NCBI GenBank assembly: GCA_965145485.1
Contig: CBCTCU010000009.1
Coordinates: 8,707-72,706, forward strand
Source: CABQCM01 sp965145485
GTDB lineage: Bacteria > Bacillota > Clostridia > Oscillospirales > Acutalibacteraceae
DNA length: 64,000 bases
Reading direction: 5' to 3'
Both the position numbers and the translations under genes were made by a program. Shown here piece after piece: positions 27,072 through 36,495 of the stretch (position 1 is the first letter of the stretch; every line of letters starts with the position of its first letter). Under the pieces are notes generated by a model that had not been told where the DNA came from, made no database searches, and worked only from the letters and a program-made list of their open reading frames with translations.

Positions 27072-27872
27072 CTAAAGCGAATCGTTCCACCCCGCCTGCC
27101 GTGCGCATTGCCGCACCGTTTGCAGGGAGGTCATCAGCTCCTCCGGCTGCCCAAAATCCCCCCGGTAGACCTCGATGACGCCCGCCCCGTCAAAGCCAAG
27201 CTGACGCAGCCGGGCAAAAAGGCGGACAAAATCAAAGTTCCCCTCTCCCGGCGGAAGGCAGCTATGCTCCCCGGTATGGTCGTTGAGGTGGACATGGCGC
27301 AGGCAGGGACCCATGGCGTCGAGCATGGTAAGCGGATCGACCCCAGCGCGCACCGCCTGCTTGATATCCAATACAAAAGAGAGGTCGCCGTCAAAGGCGC
27401 TGCACATACGCGCGACAAAATCGGGATGCTCGAGACGGTAGTGCACCACATTTTCGTGCGCCAGTTCTACCCCCTCCTCCCGGCAGGCCGCCTGGATGAG
27501 GCGAAACCGCTCCCAGTAAACCTCGTCGGGGATGGTTGAGGGCCGCCCCCCATGCATTACGACAAAGGAGGCGCCCAGCCTCGCCGCGGCATGGGCGTTG
27601 CGCCGGTAGTCGTCAAGGGTATCGTAGCACCGGCGCTCATAGGCCGAAAAATAATAATAAGGCTCCCCAAATGAGCCAAAAGGATGCAGCGACACCACAT
27701 TGATCGCATACTCCCGCTGTATGGCGAGCACCTCGTTAAAGATCGGCCCGTCGAGCTCCGCAGGCGAATTAAAAAAAATCTCCGCCGTGCGCACCCCCAA
27801 CTGGCCGCAGAGGCGAAAGGCCTCCTCGGTCAGCATGGGGTAGAAGCAGGCGGTGGAGATTCCAAGTTGCAT
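27072..27872 (-). CDS. xylose-isomerase-like TIM-barrel protein (sugar phosphate isomerase/epimerase)
   Basis: A 266-residue (AP endonuclease 2 / IolE-type) barrel. Probable metal ligands lie in the expected order: Glu in VELAHENVVH (about 147), Asp in LSFVLDIKQAV (about 180), His in LRHVHLNDHTG (about 205), and Glu in AGVIEVYRGDF (about 240). Enzymes of this fold isomerise or epimerise sugars, keto-sugars or inositol derivatives; substrate cannot be read from sequence. It stands alone between the ABC-F gene and an acyl-CoA synthetase, with a weak ribosome binding site. Three more family members lie at 59-62 kb. Confidence 0.85.
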   Translation of the reverse strand: MQLGISTACFYPMLTEEAFRLCGQLGVRTAEIFFNSPAELDGPIFNEVLAIQREYAINVVSLHPFGSFGEPYYYFSAYERRCYDTLDDYRRNAHAAARLGASFVVMHGGRPSTIPDEVYWERFRLIQAACREEGVELAHENVVHYRLEHPDFVARMCSAFDGDLSFVLDIKQAVRAGVDPLTMLDAMGPCLRHVHLNDHTGEHSCLPPGEGNFDFVRLFARLRQLGFDGAGVIEVYRGDFGQPEELMTSLQTVRQCARQAGWNDSL

Positions 27873-28252
27873 ATAGCGTTACACTCTTTCTTCCAGGTCG
27901 TATGGTCGGTATCCAACGCGGTAGGATGAATGCATATGCCCAGCCCCCGTCCCCCGAGCTTATGGATAGCTTAAGTTGGCAAGAAAGCACAGGAAAGGAG
28001 CGAATTTCGCCGCATTGCCCGCGGCGGATACAGCCGTGGGGGAGGTTGACGCGGCAACCCCTGGCAGAATCCTCCTCACCGGGATTCCTTGCCGGGATAG
28101 CGCCGGCCGCGGGCGCCCGGCGCCGCCATACCTCCAGCGGCGCATCGGGCTATACCGTCACGCCCCGCGGTCTTGTATCTCCGCCGGCGGCAGGGCCGCG
28201 CTGGAACGGCTCCGGGCCCTGCGGGCGGGATGCCATAGGTTCACAGCGCCGG
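27873..28252. other. intergenic region without supported gene
   Basis: GC-rich. Contains a GCAGGGCC/GGGCCCTGC hairpin near 28189-28219 that lacks a T-tract. No gene recognised. Confidence 0.4.
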
Positions 28253-29929
28253 TTAGGATTGCCTCTGCTGATCCTGCTGGCGAATTGCGGCCCGCCGGAT
28301 TTTGCCCGAGGTGGTTTTGGGCAGCTCGTCGACAAATTCCACGATGCGGGGGTATTTGTATGGCGCGGTCACCTTTTTGACGTGATTTTGCAGTTCTTTT
28401 TTGAGTTCGTCGCTCGCCTGGAACCCCTTAGCGAGTACGATGGTGGCTTTAACCACCTGCCCGCGCAGAGGATCGGGAGCTGCCGTAACCGCGCATTCGA
28501 GCACGCTCGGGTGCTCGAGCAGAGCACTTTCGACCTCAAAGGGCCCGATGCGGTAGCCCGAGCATTTGATCACGTCGTCGTTGCGACCCATAAACCATAT
28601 GTAGCCGTCGGCGTCCCGCCAGGCGAGGTCGCCGGTGTTATACACGCCGTTCTTCCAGCAGCGGGCGGTTGCCTCTTCGTCGCGGTAATAGCCCCGGAAA
28701 AGGCCAACCGGGTGCTTGACGTCGGTGCCGGTACAACAGATCGAGCCGACGATGCCGTCCTCGCACTCATTGCCTTCTTCATCGAGAATCTTGATGTTCA
28801 TCAGCGGGGTGGGCTTGCCGGCCGAGCCGGGACGCACCGGGAACCAGGGGTAATTGGCAAACAGCACCGGCCCCTCGCTCTGGCCAAAGCCTTCATGCAA
28901 TTCCATCCCCATCTTTTGCTGAATCTGGCGGTAAACCTCAGGATTCAGCGGCTCGCCAGCCACGCAGGCATGCTTAACATAACTGAAATCGTGGCCGGTC
29001 AGATCCTCTTTGATCAGATAACGGTAGATGGTAGCGGGCGCGCAAAAAGTAGTCGGACGCAGCAGCTCCATCGCTCGGATCATATTCTGGGGAGTGAATT
29101 TTTCGGTATCGTAAGCGCCAATGGCTGCGCCGCAGATCCACTGTCCGAAAATCTTTCCCCACGCAAACTTGGCCCAGCCCGAGTCGGATTGGGTCAGGTG
29201 CACCTTGTTGTTTTGCACGCACTGCCAGAATTTCGCCGTAACGATATGCCCCAGCGGGAAATCAAAGTCATGCATGACCATTTTGGGCATGCCGGTCGTG
29301 CCGGAGGAAAAGTAAATGAGCATGCGGTCGTCCTGCTTCTGCTCCCCCTCGGGGGTGAACTCCACCGGCTGGGCCGCCATAGCGCGGCGAAAATCGAGGC
29401 AGCCCTCCACCGGGTGCTCGCCCACCGTCGCCACCGTCTTGACCGTCGGGCATTTGGCAAGCGAGTCCCGAATATGCCCCAAAATCTCAGGCTCATCCAC
29501 GCTGACGATCATTTTTACGTCAGCGGCATTGCAGCGGTAGACAATATCCTTGGGGGTCAGCTGGAAGGAAGCAGGGATACAAACCGCGCCCAGCTTGCAC
29601 AGCGCGGTGATGCACCACCACACCTCCGGCCGCTGCTTCAAAATCAGCATGACCACGTCCCCCCGGCCGATACCGGCCGCACGGAAAGCGTTGGCCGCCT
29701 GGTTGGACAGGTCCCTGGCCTGGGCGAAGGTATAGGTCTTGACCTCAAAATTGTCGTCGCACCAGACCAGCGCCTTTTTCTCCGGCTCCAGCTCGGCCCA
29801 GCCGTCGACGACGTCAAAGCCAAAATTAAAGTGCTCGGGCACGCAAACTTCGTAATGCTCCATAAAATCCTCGTAGGAGTCAAACTCACAACGGGGGAGA
29901 TAACGGTCTAAAATGGGATTATCCGACAT
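28253..29929 (-). CDS. AMP-binding acyl-CoA synthetase
   Basis: Activates a carboxylic acid with ATP and CoA to its acyl-CoA. The 558-residue product has the ANL core motif IYFSSGTTGMPKMVMHD (about 196), a GEPLNPE segment, the Asp-containing TGDLAWRDADGYIWFMGRND (about 435), and the C-terminal catalytic lysine in PKTTSGKIRRAA (about 540). Overall it resembles medium-chain/benzoate-type acyl-CoA synthetases of clostridia; the substrate is open. The start is ATG 29929 with AAGGAAGG upstream, 38 bases after the XRE-cupin gene, so these two form an operon. Confidence 0.92.
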   Translation of the reverse strand: MSDNPILDRYLPRCEFDSYEDFMEHYEVCVPEHFNFGFDVVDGWAELEPEKKALVWCDDNFEVKTYTFAQARDLSNQAANAFRAAGIGRGDVVMLILKQRPEVWWCITALCKLGAVCIPASFQLTPKDIVYRCNAADVKMIVSVDEPEILGHIRDSLAKCPTVKTVATVGEHPVEGCLDFRRAMAAQPVEFTPEGEQKQDDRMLIYFSSGTTGMPKMVMHDFDFPLGHIVTAKFWQCVQNNKVHLTQSDSGWAKFAWGKIFGQWICGAAIGAYDTEKFTPQNMIRAMELLRPTTFCAPATIYRYLIKEDLTGHDFSYVKHACVAGEPLNPEVYRQIQQKMGMELHEGFGQSEGPVLFANYPWFPVRPGSAGKPTPLMNIKILDEEGNECEDGIVGSICCTGTDVKHPVGLFRGYYRDEEATARCWKNGVYNTGDLAWRDADGYIWFMGRNDDVIKCSGYRIGPFEVESALLEHPSVLECAVTAAPDPLRGQVVKATIVLAKGFQASDELKKELQNHVKKVTAPYKYPRIVEFVDELPKTTSGKIRRAAIRQQDQQRQS

Positions 29930-29967
29930 GATAACAGAACCTTCCTTAGCGGTAAACTCGGAATGCA

Positions 29968-30516
29968 TCATTCCTGTATGACGGTCAAAAAGCTTGCAAT
30001 TTCATCCACTGCCGATTGACCGTGGGGGATGCGGGGGTCAAAATAGACCGAGTCCCCCTCGCAGAGGATGTGTTCGCGTTTGCCGATGACCACCCTGACC
30101 TTGCCGGATAAGACGTAATTAAACTCCTGTCCCCCGTGGGTGACGAGCGGAGCAGGGGGCGAGGCGGGGTCGAGGGTTACGATCATCGGCTCCATAACTC
30201 GCCCGATATAGTTAAACGCCAGGGAGGAAAAGGTATATCCCTCGTAGCGGTCGACCTTGACGCCCTCGCCCCGGCGAACCACCGTCTGGGTGTTCATCCT
30301 GGGGCTTTCGCCGGTGAGAAGTACCGTGAAGTCGACGCCGAGCGCCGCCGCGATGTTGTACAGCGCGCTGATGGGAATATCCTCCTCGCCCGATTCAAAG
30401 CGGAGATATTCCTCCTTTGGAACCGATAGCCGCGCGGCCATATCGCCGGTGGAGATTTCGAGGATTTCGCGCAGCTCCCGGATGCGGGCTGGGATTTGGG
30501 TGAGATCTTCCTTCAT
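29968..30516 (-). CDS. XRE-family regulator with C-terminal cupin
   Basis: A 182-residue protein: HTH at about residues 10-62 (IRELREILEISTGDMAARLS, then RFESGEEDIP) and a cupin_2 ligand-binding domain at about 110-180 (THGGQEFNYVLSGKVRVVIG and GDSVYFDPRIPHG). Such proteins regulate an adjacent metabolic gene in response to a small ligand; here the acyl-CoA synthetase is the obvious target. Start at ATG 30516 with AAAGGA ten bases upstream. Confidence 0.92.
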   Translation of the reverse strand: MKEDLTQIPARIRELREILEISTGDMAARLSVPKEEYLRFESGEEDIPISALYNIAAALGVDFTVLLTGESPRMNTQTVVRRGEGVKVDRYEGYTFSSLAFNYIGRVMEPMIVTLDPASPPAPLVTHGGQEFNYVLSGKVRVVIGKREHILCEGDSVYFDPRIPHGQSAVDEIASFLTVIQE

Positions 30517-30718
30517 ACCAATTCCATCCTTTCTCTGTATGCTAAAACCATGCCGTGGCGCCGGAAGATACCGGTTTCGAGCGCATAGCCCCTGCCACAG
30601 CGGCATGATATTTTTAATATTCTACCACAACAAGGTTAAAATGAAAAGAGAAATCCCTCCGCCCCCTGTGATTTTTACAGCTTGTACCAAAAATCTGATT
30701 TCAAGGGGCAGGAAGCTA

Positions 30719-30747
30719 TAGACATTTGCAGATTTATCGTGTATAAT
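30719..30747 (+). promoter_or_regulatory. promoter of the SurA-like lipoprotein gene
   Basis: TAGACA (30719-30724), 17-base spacer, TATAAT (30742-30747), 41 bases before the start codon. Confidence 0.75.
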
Positions 30748-30787
30748 GCTATTTATCTATCGAACGGATTTTTAAGGAGGCTGTCCC

Positions 30788-31903
30788 ATGAAAACAATCA
30801 AACGCGCGGCGGTGCTTGTGCTATCCTGCGCCTTGCTGCTGACGGCGGTTGCCTGCCATCAGCCTAACGAAACGGTTCTCACCATCGGCGACGTCAAGAT
30901 CCCGTCCGGGCTGTATCTCGCCATGCAGATGGACTCCTTCTCGTCCTTTACCACCAATGTGCAGAGTACCCTCTCCTCCGGTCAGAGCATGAGCACGGTC
31001 TCGGATGTTTTGCAGCATTCGTATGAGGACCAGTCCTCCGAGGAGTGGATCCGGCAACAGACTTTGGAGGCTGCCAAGCTATACGCCGCTGTGCTCACCC
31101 TGTTCAATGAATTCGGTCTGGAGATCACGGCCGAGGAGGAATCCAACCTCGCCGAGTGGGTGGATTACTACTGGTCGGAAGACTACCAGAACATGAAGAG
31201 CTATTACGAGCCCAACGGCATCTCCAAGGAATCCTTTGCCGAGCTGCTGCGCAGCGGCACGCGGGAAACCAAGGTGTTTTTGCATTATTACGACCGGGAC
31301 GGGCTTGAGCCGGTATCGGATGAGGACGTTTTGCAGGGCTTCCGGGACAATTACGTGCTCGTCGATGCTTTGACCATCTCCAAGACCTCCACCGATTCGA
31401 GCGGAAGCTCCACCTCGCTGTCGGAGGACGAGCTGGCTGCCGCCAAGGAGAAGCTTGAGGGCTACGCCGAGCGGATCAACAGCGGGGAAGCCTCGTTTGA
31501 CGATATCTACCTCGAATACAACACAGAGCTTAACGAAAGCTTTACCATGCCCGAGGTGACCGATGAGATGTCCCAGCTGTATCCTCGCGCCGTGCCGCTG
31601 AGCTCGGCCGACTCCAGCACAGCCAATTATGAGCTGTTCAGCGCCTTGAAGGAGAACGACGACTTTGATTTTGGCAGGGCGTACGTGGTAGAGGACTCGA
31701 GCTATTATTATCTCGGCGTGCTGCGCGACATCACCACCGACGAATTTTACACCGAGGACGATATGTACCGCCAGAACGTCCTCAACATCCTCAAAGGGGA
31801 CGAATTTGACACCAAGCTGGAGGAAGAGGCCGATAGCCTGACGGTGGAGCAAAACGACGGTCTGGTGCGGTATTACAGCCCGCGTAAGATTGTCAACGGC
31901 TGA
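30788..31903 (+). CDS. SurA/PrsA-like lipoprotein
   Basis: A 371-residue exported lipoprotein: hydrophobic signal (residues 6-22) ending in a lipobox-like LLTAVAC with Cys at 23. The following VLTIGDVKIPSGLYLAMQM is the typical beginning of a SurA-type N-terminal chaperone domain, with helices to about residue 170. A PpiC parvulin core is not evident, so isomerase activity is doubtful. It probably helps fold secreted proteins outside the membrane. AAGGAGG lies eight bases before the ATG, and a promoter and terminator show a single-gene unit. Confidence 0.75.
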   Translation: MKTIKRAAVLVLSCALLLTAVACHQPNETVLTIGDVKIPSGLYLAMQMDSFSSFTTNVQSTLSSGQSMSTVSDVLQHSYEDQSSEEWIRQQTLEAAKLYAAVLTLFNEFGLEITAEEESNLAEWVDYYWSEDYQNMKSYYEPNGISKESFAELLRSGTRETKVFLHYYDRDGLEPVSDEDVLQGFRDNYVLVDALTISKTSTDSSGSSTSLSEDELAAAKEKLEGYAERINSGEASFDDIYLEYNTELNESFTMPEVTDEMSQLYPRAVPLSSADSSTANYELFSALKENDDFDFGRAYVVEDSSYYYLGVLRDITTDEFYTEDDMYRQNVLNILKGDEFDTKLEEEADSLTVEQNDGLVRYYSPRKIVNG

Positions 31904-31940
31904 TCGCGGTATCTAGCGCTTAAATTCTCTTGAATAAACA

Positions 31941-31977
31941 AAAGCCTGCTGAATCTCTTCCTTTCAGCAGGCTTTTT
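31941..31977 (+). terminator. terminator of the SurA-like lipoprotein gene
   Basis: AAAGCCTGCTGAA (31941-31953) pairs with TTCAGCAGGCTTT (31963-31975), followed by TT and preceded by A residues. Confidence 0.92.
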
Positions 31978-32179
31978 GATGTCAAACCGTGTGCGCAGAC
32001 ACGGCTCCCGGGGTTGTCCTGGCGCTCGTCTTTGAACAGCCCCAAAACGGGCCGCCGGCCATCCCAGGAGCGGCGGCGCTTGGGAAGCACCCCCATCGCC
32101 GGTTGCATTCCGCCCGGCAATGTGATAAGATGATAAGCAATCGCCGCCATCCGACCGCAGCGCTGCCTTGCCTGCAAGG

Positions 32180-32207
32180 GATTGCGCTGTTTACACACAG
32201 CGCAATC
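32180..32207 (+). repeat. hairpin in the metA leader
   Basis: GATTGCGCTGT (32180-32190) pairs with ACAGCGCAATC (32197-32207) around six bases. No T-tract, so not a simple terminator. It lies 47 bases before metA. Confidence 0.4.
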
Positions 32208-32254
32208 TGATATTCCGGTGCAGCGGCACTCACAAAAGGAAAGGACTGGTCCCG

Positions 32255-33172
32255 ATGCCCATCAAAATCCAGGACGGCCTGCCGGCCGCCAAAATACTCG
32301 AAGGCGAGAATATTTTTGTTATGAACGAGCATCGGGCCATGCACCAGGATATCCGGCCGCTAAAAATTCTGCTGGTCAATCTCATGCCCACCAAAATCGT
32401 CACCGAAACCCAGATTTTACGCCTGCTGAGCAATTCGCCCATCCAGGTCGACGTCGAGCTGCTCGGCATGGCTACCCATGTCTCGAAAAACACCCCCGCC
32501 GAGCATCTGCTGAATTTTTACCATACCTTTGACGAGGTCAGGGAAAACCGGTACGACGGCATGATCGTCACCGGCGCGCCGGTGGAACAGATGCCCTTTG
32601 AGCAGGTTGACTACTGGGAGGAGCTTTGCGGCATTTTCCGCTGGTCGCGAAAGCGGGTTTATTCCACGCTGTACATCTGCTGGGGGGCGCAGGCCGGGCT
32701 GTACTATCACTACGGCATCCCCAAACACCCTCTCGAGCAAAAGCTCAGCGGGGTCTTTTACCATCGGCCGCTCATCGCGCAGCATCCCCTGCTGCGCGGG
32801 TTTGACGACGGTTACTTCGCTCCCCATTCCCGTTACACCGAGGTTCGGCGGGAGGAGGTCGAACAGGCCGACGGCCTGGATATCCTCAGCGAGTCGGAGG
32901 AAGCCGGCCTTCACATCATAGCCAGCCATAACTGCCGTGAATTTTTTGTCACCGGGCATTCGGAATACGACCGGGACACCCTGGCGCGGGAATATGCCCG
33001 CGATGTCGAGAAGGGGCTGGACATTCGTGTCCCCGCCCACTACTTTCCGCAGGACGATCCCACCCGCCTGCCCGTCATGAGCTGGCGCGCCCACGCGAAT
33101 CTTTTGTTTTCCAACTGGCTGAATTATTTCGTCTACCAGCGCACCCCCTACGACCTGTCGGAGTTGGATTGA
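32255..33172 (+). CDS. metA: homoserine O-acetyltransferase (MetA family)
   Basis: Acylates homoserine as the first committed step of methionine synthesis. The 305-residue product is full length, with MNEHRAMHQDIRPLKILLVN, LYICWGAQAGLYYHY carrying the nucleophile Cys142, and FFVTGHSEYDRDTLAREY (His235/Glu237 region). Residue 111, in TGAPVEQM, is Glu; in this family Glu111 is the known determinant of acetyl-CoA use and Gly of succinyl-CoA use, so acetyl transfer is expected despite the family's succinyltransferase name. Start at ATG 32255 after AAAGGA. No known SAM or T-box riboswitch was recognised upstream. Confidence 0.93.
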   Translation: MPIKIQDGLPAAKILEGENIFVMNEHRAMHQDIRPLKILLVNLMPTKIVTETQILRLLSNSPIQVDVELLGMATHVSKNTPAEHLLNFYHTFDEVRENRYDGMIVTGAPVEQMPFEQVDYWEELCGIFRWSRKRVYSTLYICWGAQAGLYYHYGIPKHPLEQKLSGVFYHRPLIAQHPLLRGFDDGYFAPHSRYTEVRREEVEQADGLDILSESEEAGLHIIASHNCREFFVTGHSEYDRDTLAREYARDVEKGLDIRVPAHYFPQDDPTRLPVMSWRAHANLLFSNWLNYFVYQRTPYDLSELD

Positions 33173-33561
33173 ACCTGCCGGTTAATCTTTCATTACCGTA
33201 TGCCCAGCGGCGGATTGCCGTCACCGGACATGGAGGTGCGGAACCCCGTTGCGCACGTGCAGGATCAAGCACCTGCGGCCGGCTCATTATCGCGCAGTAT
33301 GAGCGGCCGTGTATATCCGTCCTGCCGTCCACACAGGGAGCGTTCACGACTTCCTTGCTTTGGCTTTCTTCCCGTCGCGGTAGGCAAAGGGCAAACTTAC
33401 GCTGTTTCGGGTCCAAATGTCGACCAGCTTGATTTTCTTGATTGACGGGTCCCCCGTCCGACCAGGAGCTTCCCTGCCCCATGGGGTTCGCTGAAGGCCA
33501 ATAGCACCGCTTTGGCAGGGGATCCCCTCGATTGGTTTCGCCCCCATAACATAAACATACC
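33173..33561. other. intergenic region between convergent metA and solute-binding gene
   Basis: No gene. Holds a CGGCC-G-GCTCAT/ATGAGC-GGCCG hairpin (33276-33309) without a T-tract. Confidence 0.4.
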
Positions 33562-33597
33562 ACGAGCGCGTCCACAATGGACGCGCTCGTTTTGCTT
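33562..33597. terminator. bidirectional terminator
   Basis: ACGAGCGCGTCC (33562-33573) pairs perfectly with GGACGCGCTCGT (33579-33590), followed by TTTGCTTCT on the + strand. It serves the + strand and may also stop the convergent solute-binding protein gene. Confidence 0.8.
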
Positions 33598-33616
33598 CTT
33601 TCATCTGGTCGGTCTT

Positions 33617-35407
33617 TTACTCCTGCGAAGCCGCCGGCACAGACCCCGTGGTATCGTCTGACGGCACCGACTCGGCTGTACCGTCGGACGACGTGGAGCC
33701 TGCCTGAGACTCGGTTTGGGCGTCGTTATGGACATACATAAAAAACTTGTATCCCGTGGGCGTTATATAAAAACCGTCGACCCCGTTTCGCTTGACGTAA
33801 TTTTCGTAATGCAAAAAGTACACCGGGCATACCACCGCTTCGGTCATCAGCATGTCCTCCGCCTGGTGATAAATGCGATAACGTTCCCGGTTATCGTCGG
33901 TCTGGGCTGCAAGGACCAACAACGTATCGTATTCAGAGCTCTGATATCCGGAGACATTTTGGACATACTCGGATTGAAAACGCCCGAGGATGGTCAAAGG
34001 ATCGTTAAAGGCATCGATATACTGGTCGCTGATAATATCATACTCCATGCGGTTTTTCTTATCGTTAAACTCCATACCGGGAACCGATTCCACCACGCAC
34101 TCGACGCCGAGATATTCCTTCCACATCGCGGCAATCTCATAGGCGACCGCCGTGTCTTTAGCGTTGGACAGGGTGAGATAGGTTAATTGCGCAAGGCCTT
34201 GGCCATCCGGATAGCCTGCCTCGGCCAGCAGTTCTTTGGCCTGCTCCAGCTGCTGCTCAAAGGACGTGCTGCCGAAATAGTCGTTACCCGCCGCGCGGAA
34301 TTCCACCGAGGGCTCGGCATCGCCGATGCCATCGCAGACAAGGGCTGTGGCGGAGGTGTCGCCACTCATGGTCACCCATTTACAAATATAATCGCGGTTG
34401 ATCGCCAGCGAGAGGGCCATGCGGACACGCTGGTCGTCCAGCGGGGAGCGCGTCATATTATATCCCAGATAATACGTCCCCAAATCGCCGGAATTATAAT
34501 ACTCGTCACTATCCTCAAACTGGCTCAGCTCGGTATATGGCACCGTGTCGGCAAACATCAACTCCCCTTTTTGGAAAGCCGACAGCATCGACAGACTGTT
34601 TCCGCCCAGCACAAACTCGATGGTTTCAGGACCGATGGCTTCGACGTTGTGGTAATATTCATTTTTTGTCAGGCTGACGTACGAATTATGCTTCCAGGCC
34701 GTCAGCACATACGGCCCGTTGCAAACAAAGGTGTTCGGCTGATTCGCCCAGTCCGGGTTTTCTTCCACAACATCCTGTCTGACAGGGAAAAAAGCGGGGG
34801 TAGAGCACATCAGAATAAAGTCGTCATACGCGCCGTTGATCTCCACCACCAGCGTACGGTCGTCGGGGGCGGACACGCAGAGCTTCCGAGCATCCACCAC
34901 CCGGGTCTCATCCGGGCCGTAGTCCAGCCCCAGCGCCTCGCGGTAGCCCTTGATGATGGAGAACATATAGCTGTTGTCATCCCCCTCCTGCGCGGGAACA
35001 AGAGCCCGCCGCCAGGAATACACGAAATCACTCGCGGTAAGCGGCTGCCCGTCGCTCCAGGTCAGGTTCTCCCGCAGGGTAAAGGTGCACACTGTCTGGT
35101 CGTCGTTAAAAACATACGACTCGGCCTGGCCGGGCACCGGCGTGCCCTCTTCATCGATGGTAATCAGGCCCTCAAACATATGCGAAAGGATCGTCGCGTC
35201 GTCCACCGTCTGATAGCCGACCGGATCAAGCGTTTCCGGCTCTGCCCCCACCGAAACGACCAGATCCTCGACATTAACCGGCACGGCAGGGGTTGAGGAC
35301 ACCGGTTCGGAGGAACTCACCTCCGAGGGCGGCGCCGGCTCGTCCTGACAGCCGGTCATCCCACAAAGCAAAACGGCGGCAAGAAGCAATGACACTAGCT
35401 TTTTCAT
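33617..35407 (-). CDS. family 5 extracellular solute-binding lipoprotein (OppA-like)
   Basis: A 596-residue peptide/oligopeptide-binding lipoprotein: signal with lipobox CGMTGC (Cys at about 20), then an acidic/Ser/Pro linker, and an SBP_bac_5 domain beginning VSVGAEPETLDPVGYQTVDD and including SHMFEGLITIDEEG and LRENLTWSDGQPLTASDFVY. C-terminal tail is low complexity (Ser, Thr, Asp, Gly). No permease or ATPase genes lie next to it, so it is an orphan that must share a transporter or act as a sensor. Start at ATG 35407 with GGAAAGGA upstream. Confidence 0.92.
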   Translation of the reverse strand: MKKLVSLLLAAVLLCGMTGCQDEPAPPSEVSSSEPVSSTPAVPVNVEDLVVSVGAEPETLDPVGYQTVDDATILSHMFEGLITIDEEGTPVPGQAESYVFNDDQTVCTFTLRENLTWSDGQPLTASDFVYSWRRALVPAQEGDDNSYMFSIIKGYREALGLDYGPDETRVVDARKLCVSAPDDRTLVVEINGAYDDFILMCSTPAFFPVRQDVVEENPDWANQPNTFVCNGPYVLTAWKHNSYVSLTKNEYYHNVEAIGPETIEFVLGGNSLSMLSAFQKGELMFADTVPYTELSQFEDSDEYYNSGDLGTYYLGYNMTRSPLDDQRVRMALSLAINRDYICKWVTMSGDTSATALVCDGIGDAEPSVEFRAAGNDYFGSTSFEQQLEQAKELLAEAGYPDGQGLAQLTYLTLSNAKDTAVAYEIAAMWKEYLGVECVVESVPGMEFNDKKNRMEYDIISDQYIDAFNDPLTILGRFQSEYVQNVSGYQSSEYDTLLVLAAQTDDNRERYRIYHQAEDMLMTEAVVCPVYFLHYENYVKRNGVDGFYITPTGYKFFMYVHNDAQTESQAGSTSSDGTAESVPSDDTTGSVPAASQE

Positions 35408-35501
35408 TCCAATTCCTTTCCTTGCAACAGCTCAGGCACCACGGCCCTATCCAGAGTATGGGCGGCACAAAGCCCTTTCAATCCATGGATGCCGTCAAAA
35501 A

Positions 35502-36296
35502 CTACTTGGCCCGGGCCAGCTCGACGTCGACCGAGGGGTCCTCCCCCTCGCGCACCAGCCGGCCAACCACCACCAGCCGCGCATCGGAGGAGACATAGGT
35601 GCAGGTGGACAGGCAGACAATCCGGTCGGTTTCGATGACGTCAACCGGGGTTTCGATCACCGACCGGCGGCGGATTTCATCCACCAGAGCCATAAATTCC
35701 TCCCCGCTGGAGAACTCGGGCTGACGGTAATCAAATTCACGGTCGCTTTCCTGGGTCAGATCAACGATGAAAAGGGCCAGTACCTTCCAGGTCAGGTTCT
35801 GGTACAGGGTGTCGAACCGGAAGGTGGGATGCTCCCGGTAAAAGGAGATGTCCCGATACTTTTTGATCTGGCCGAACATGGTGCCGTTGATCATATGGTG
35901 CCCATAGATGGTAATGTTCTGGCTCAGATAGTCGGGCTCCACCCGGCAGCGGCCATCGATATAAAGCTCGCCGGAGTCGGCCGAACGGCCGTCAAATTTC
36001 CGGTTTAAATAATAATTGTTGTTTGCCCGGTCGAGCATGACGACATTGTCGGTTTTGGTGCCCTCAATTTTGATCCATCCGATGGTATCCTGATTTTTGT
36101 CATACAGTGACTTGAGGCTCTCATGCTCGCTGTCGTCCTCGCTGATGGTGGGCTCTGGCTCCGGCTCTGGCTCGACATAGGGCTCAAAGTAAAGGTCGTC
36201 CGACGTCGTCGTCCGATAAACCGAAAAGTAAGCCGAAAAAAGCGAAAGCAACAAAACAGCGACCACGAATCGTTTGGCAACATGCCATGCCCTCAA
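35502..36296 (-). CDS. srtB: class B sortase
   Basis: Transpeptidase that attaches surface proteins or pilins to the cell wall. The 264-residue product (from a TTG at 36296) has one N-terminal membrane helix (about residues 8-26), a Glu/Pro-rich linker, and a sortase B domain with NITIYGHHMINGTMF (catalytic His), CLSTCTY (catalytic Cys), and DARLVVVGRLV (Arg). The ATG at 36377 would add a Pro/Gly-rich stretch in front of the helix and is less likely; the TTG has only a G-run as a binding site, so the start is uncertain. No obvious substrate with an NPQTN-like signal is in the window. Confidence 0.88.
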   Translation of the reverse strand: MRAWHVAKRFVVAVLLLSLFSAYFSVYRTTTSDDLYFEPYVEPEPEPEPTISEDDSEHESLKSLYDKNQDTIGWIKIEGTKTDNVVMLDRANNNYYLNRKFDGRSADSGELYIDGRCRVEPDYLSQNITIYGHHMINGTMFGQIKKYRDISFYREHPTFRFDTLYQNLTWKVLALFIVDLTQESDREFDYRQPEFSSGEEFMALVDEIRRRSVIETPVDVIETDRIVCLSTCTYVSSDARLVVVGRLVREGEDPSVDVELARAK

Positions 36297-36495
36297 GGCA
36301 ATCCCCCCATAGTAGAATAAGGGCGGCAGGTCTTTGCCCCATGGATAGGGAAGCAAAGCGCCCGTCGCCCAGCGCACTGTTTTCTCTATTTATCCGGCCT
36401 CCGCTGCGCGGGGCGGACGCCGCTCTCATCGGGCTCTTATGCGGGACAGCCTGCCCGCATCCACAGCCGGCTTGCCGGCGTGCGGGGCAAAAGGG

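Noticed and set aside
27902..29911. A 669-codon + strand open frame
   Set aside because: Antisense shadow of the acyl-CoA synthetase, which has all family motifs and proper start signals.
31978..32254. A SAM or T-box riboswitch before metA
   Set aside because: The conserved cores (for example the T-box AGGGTGG-type sequence or an S-box GGCAACC motif) are not found; GGACTGGTCCC before the ATG is only the ribosome binding region.
33169..33575. Open frames between metA and the solute-binding gene
   Set aside because: No start signals, no protein-like composition, and they overlap the terminator region.
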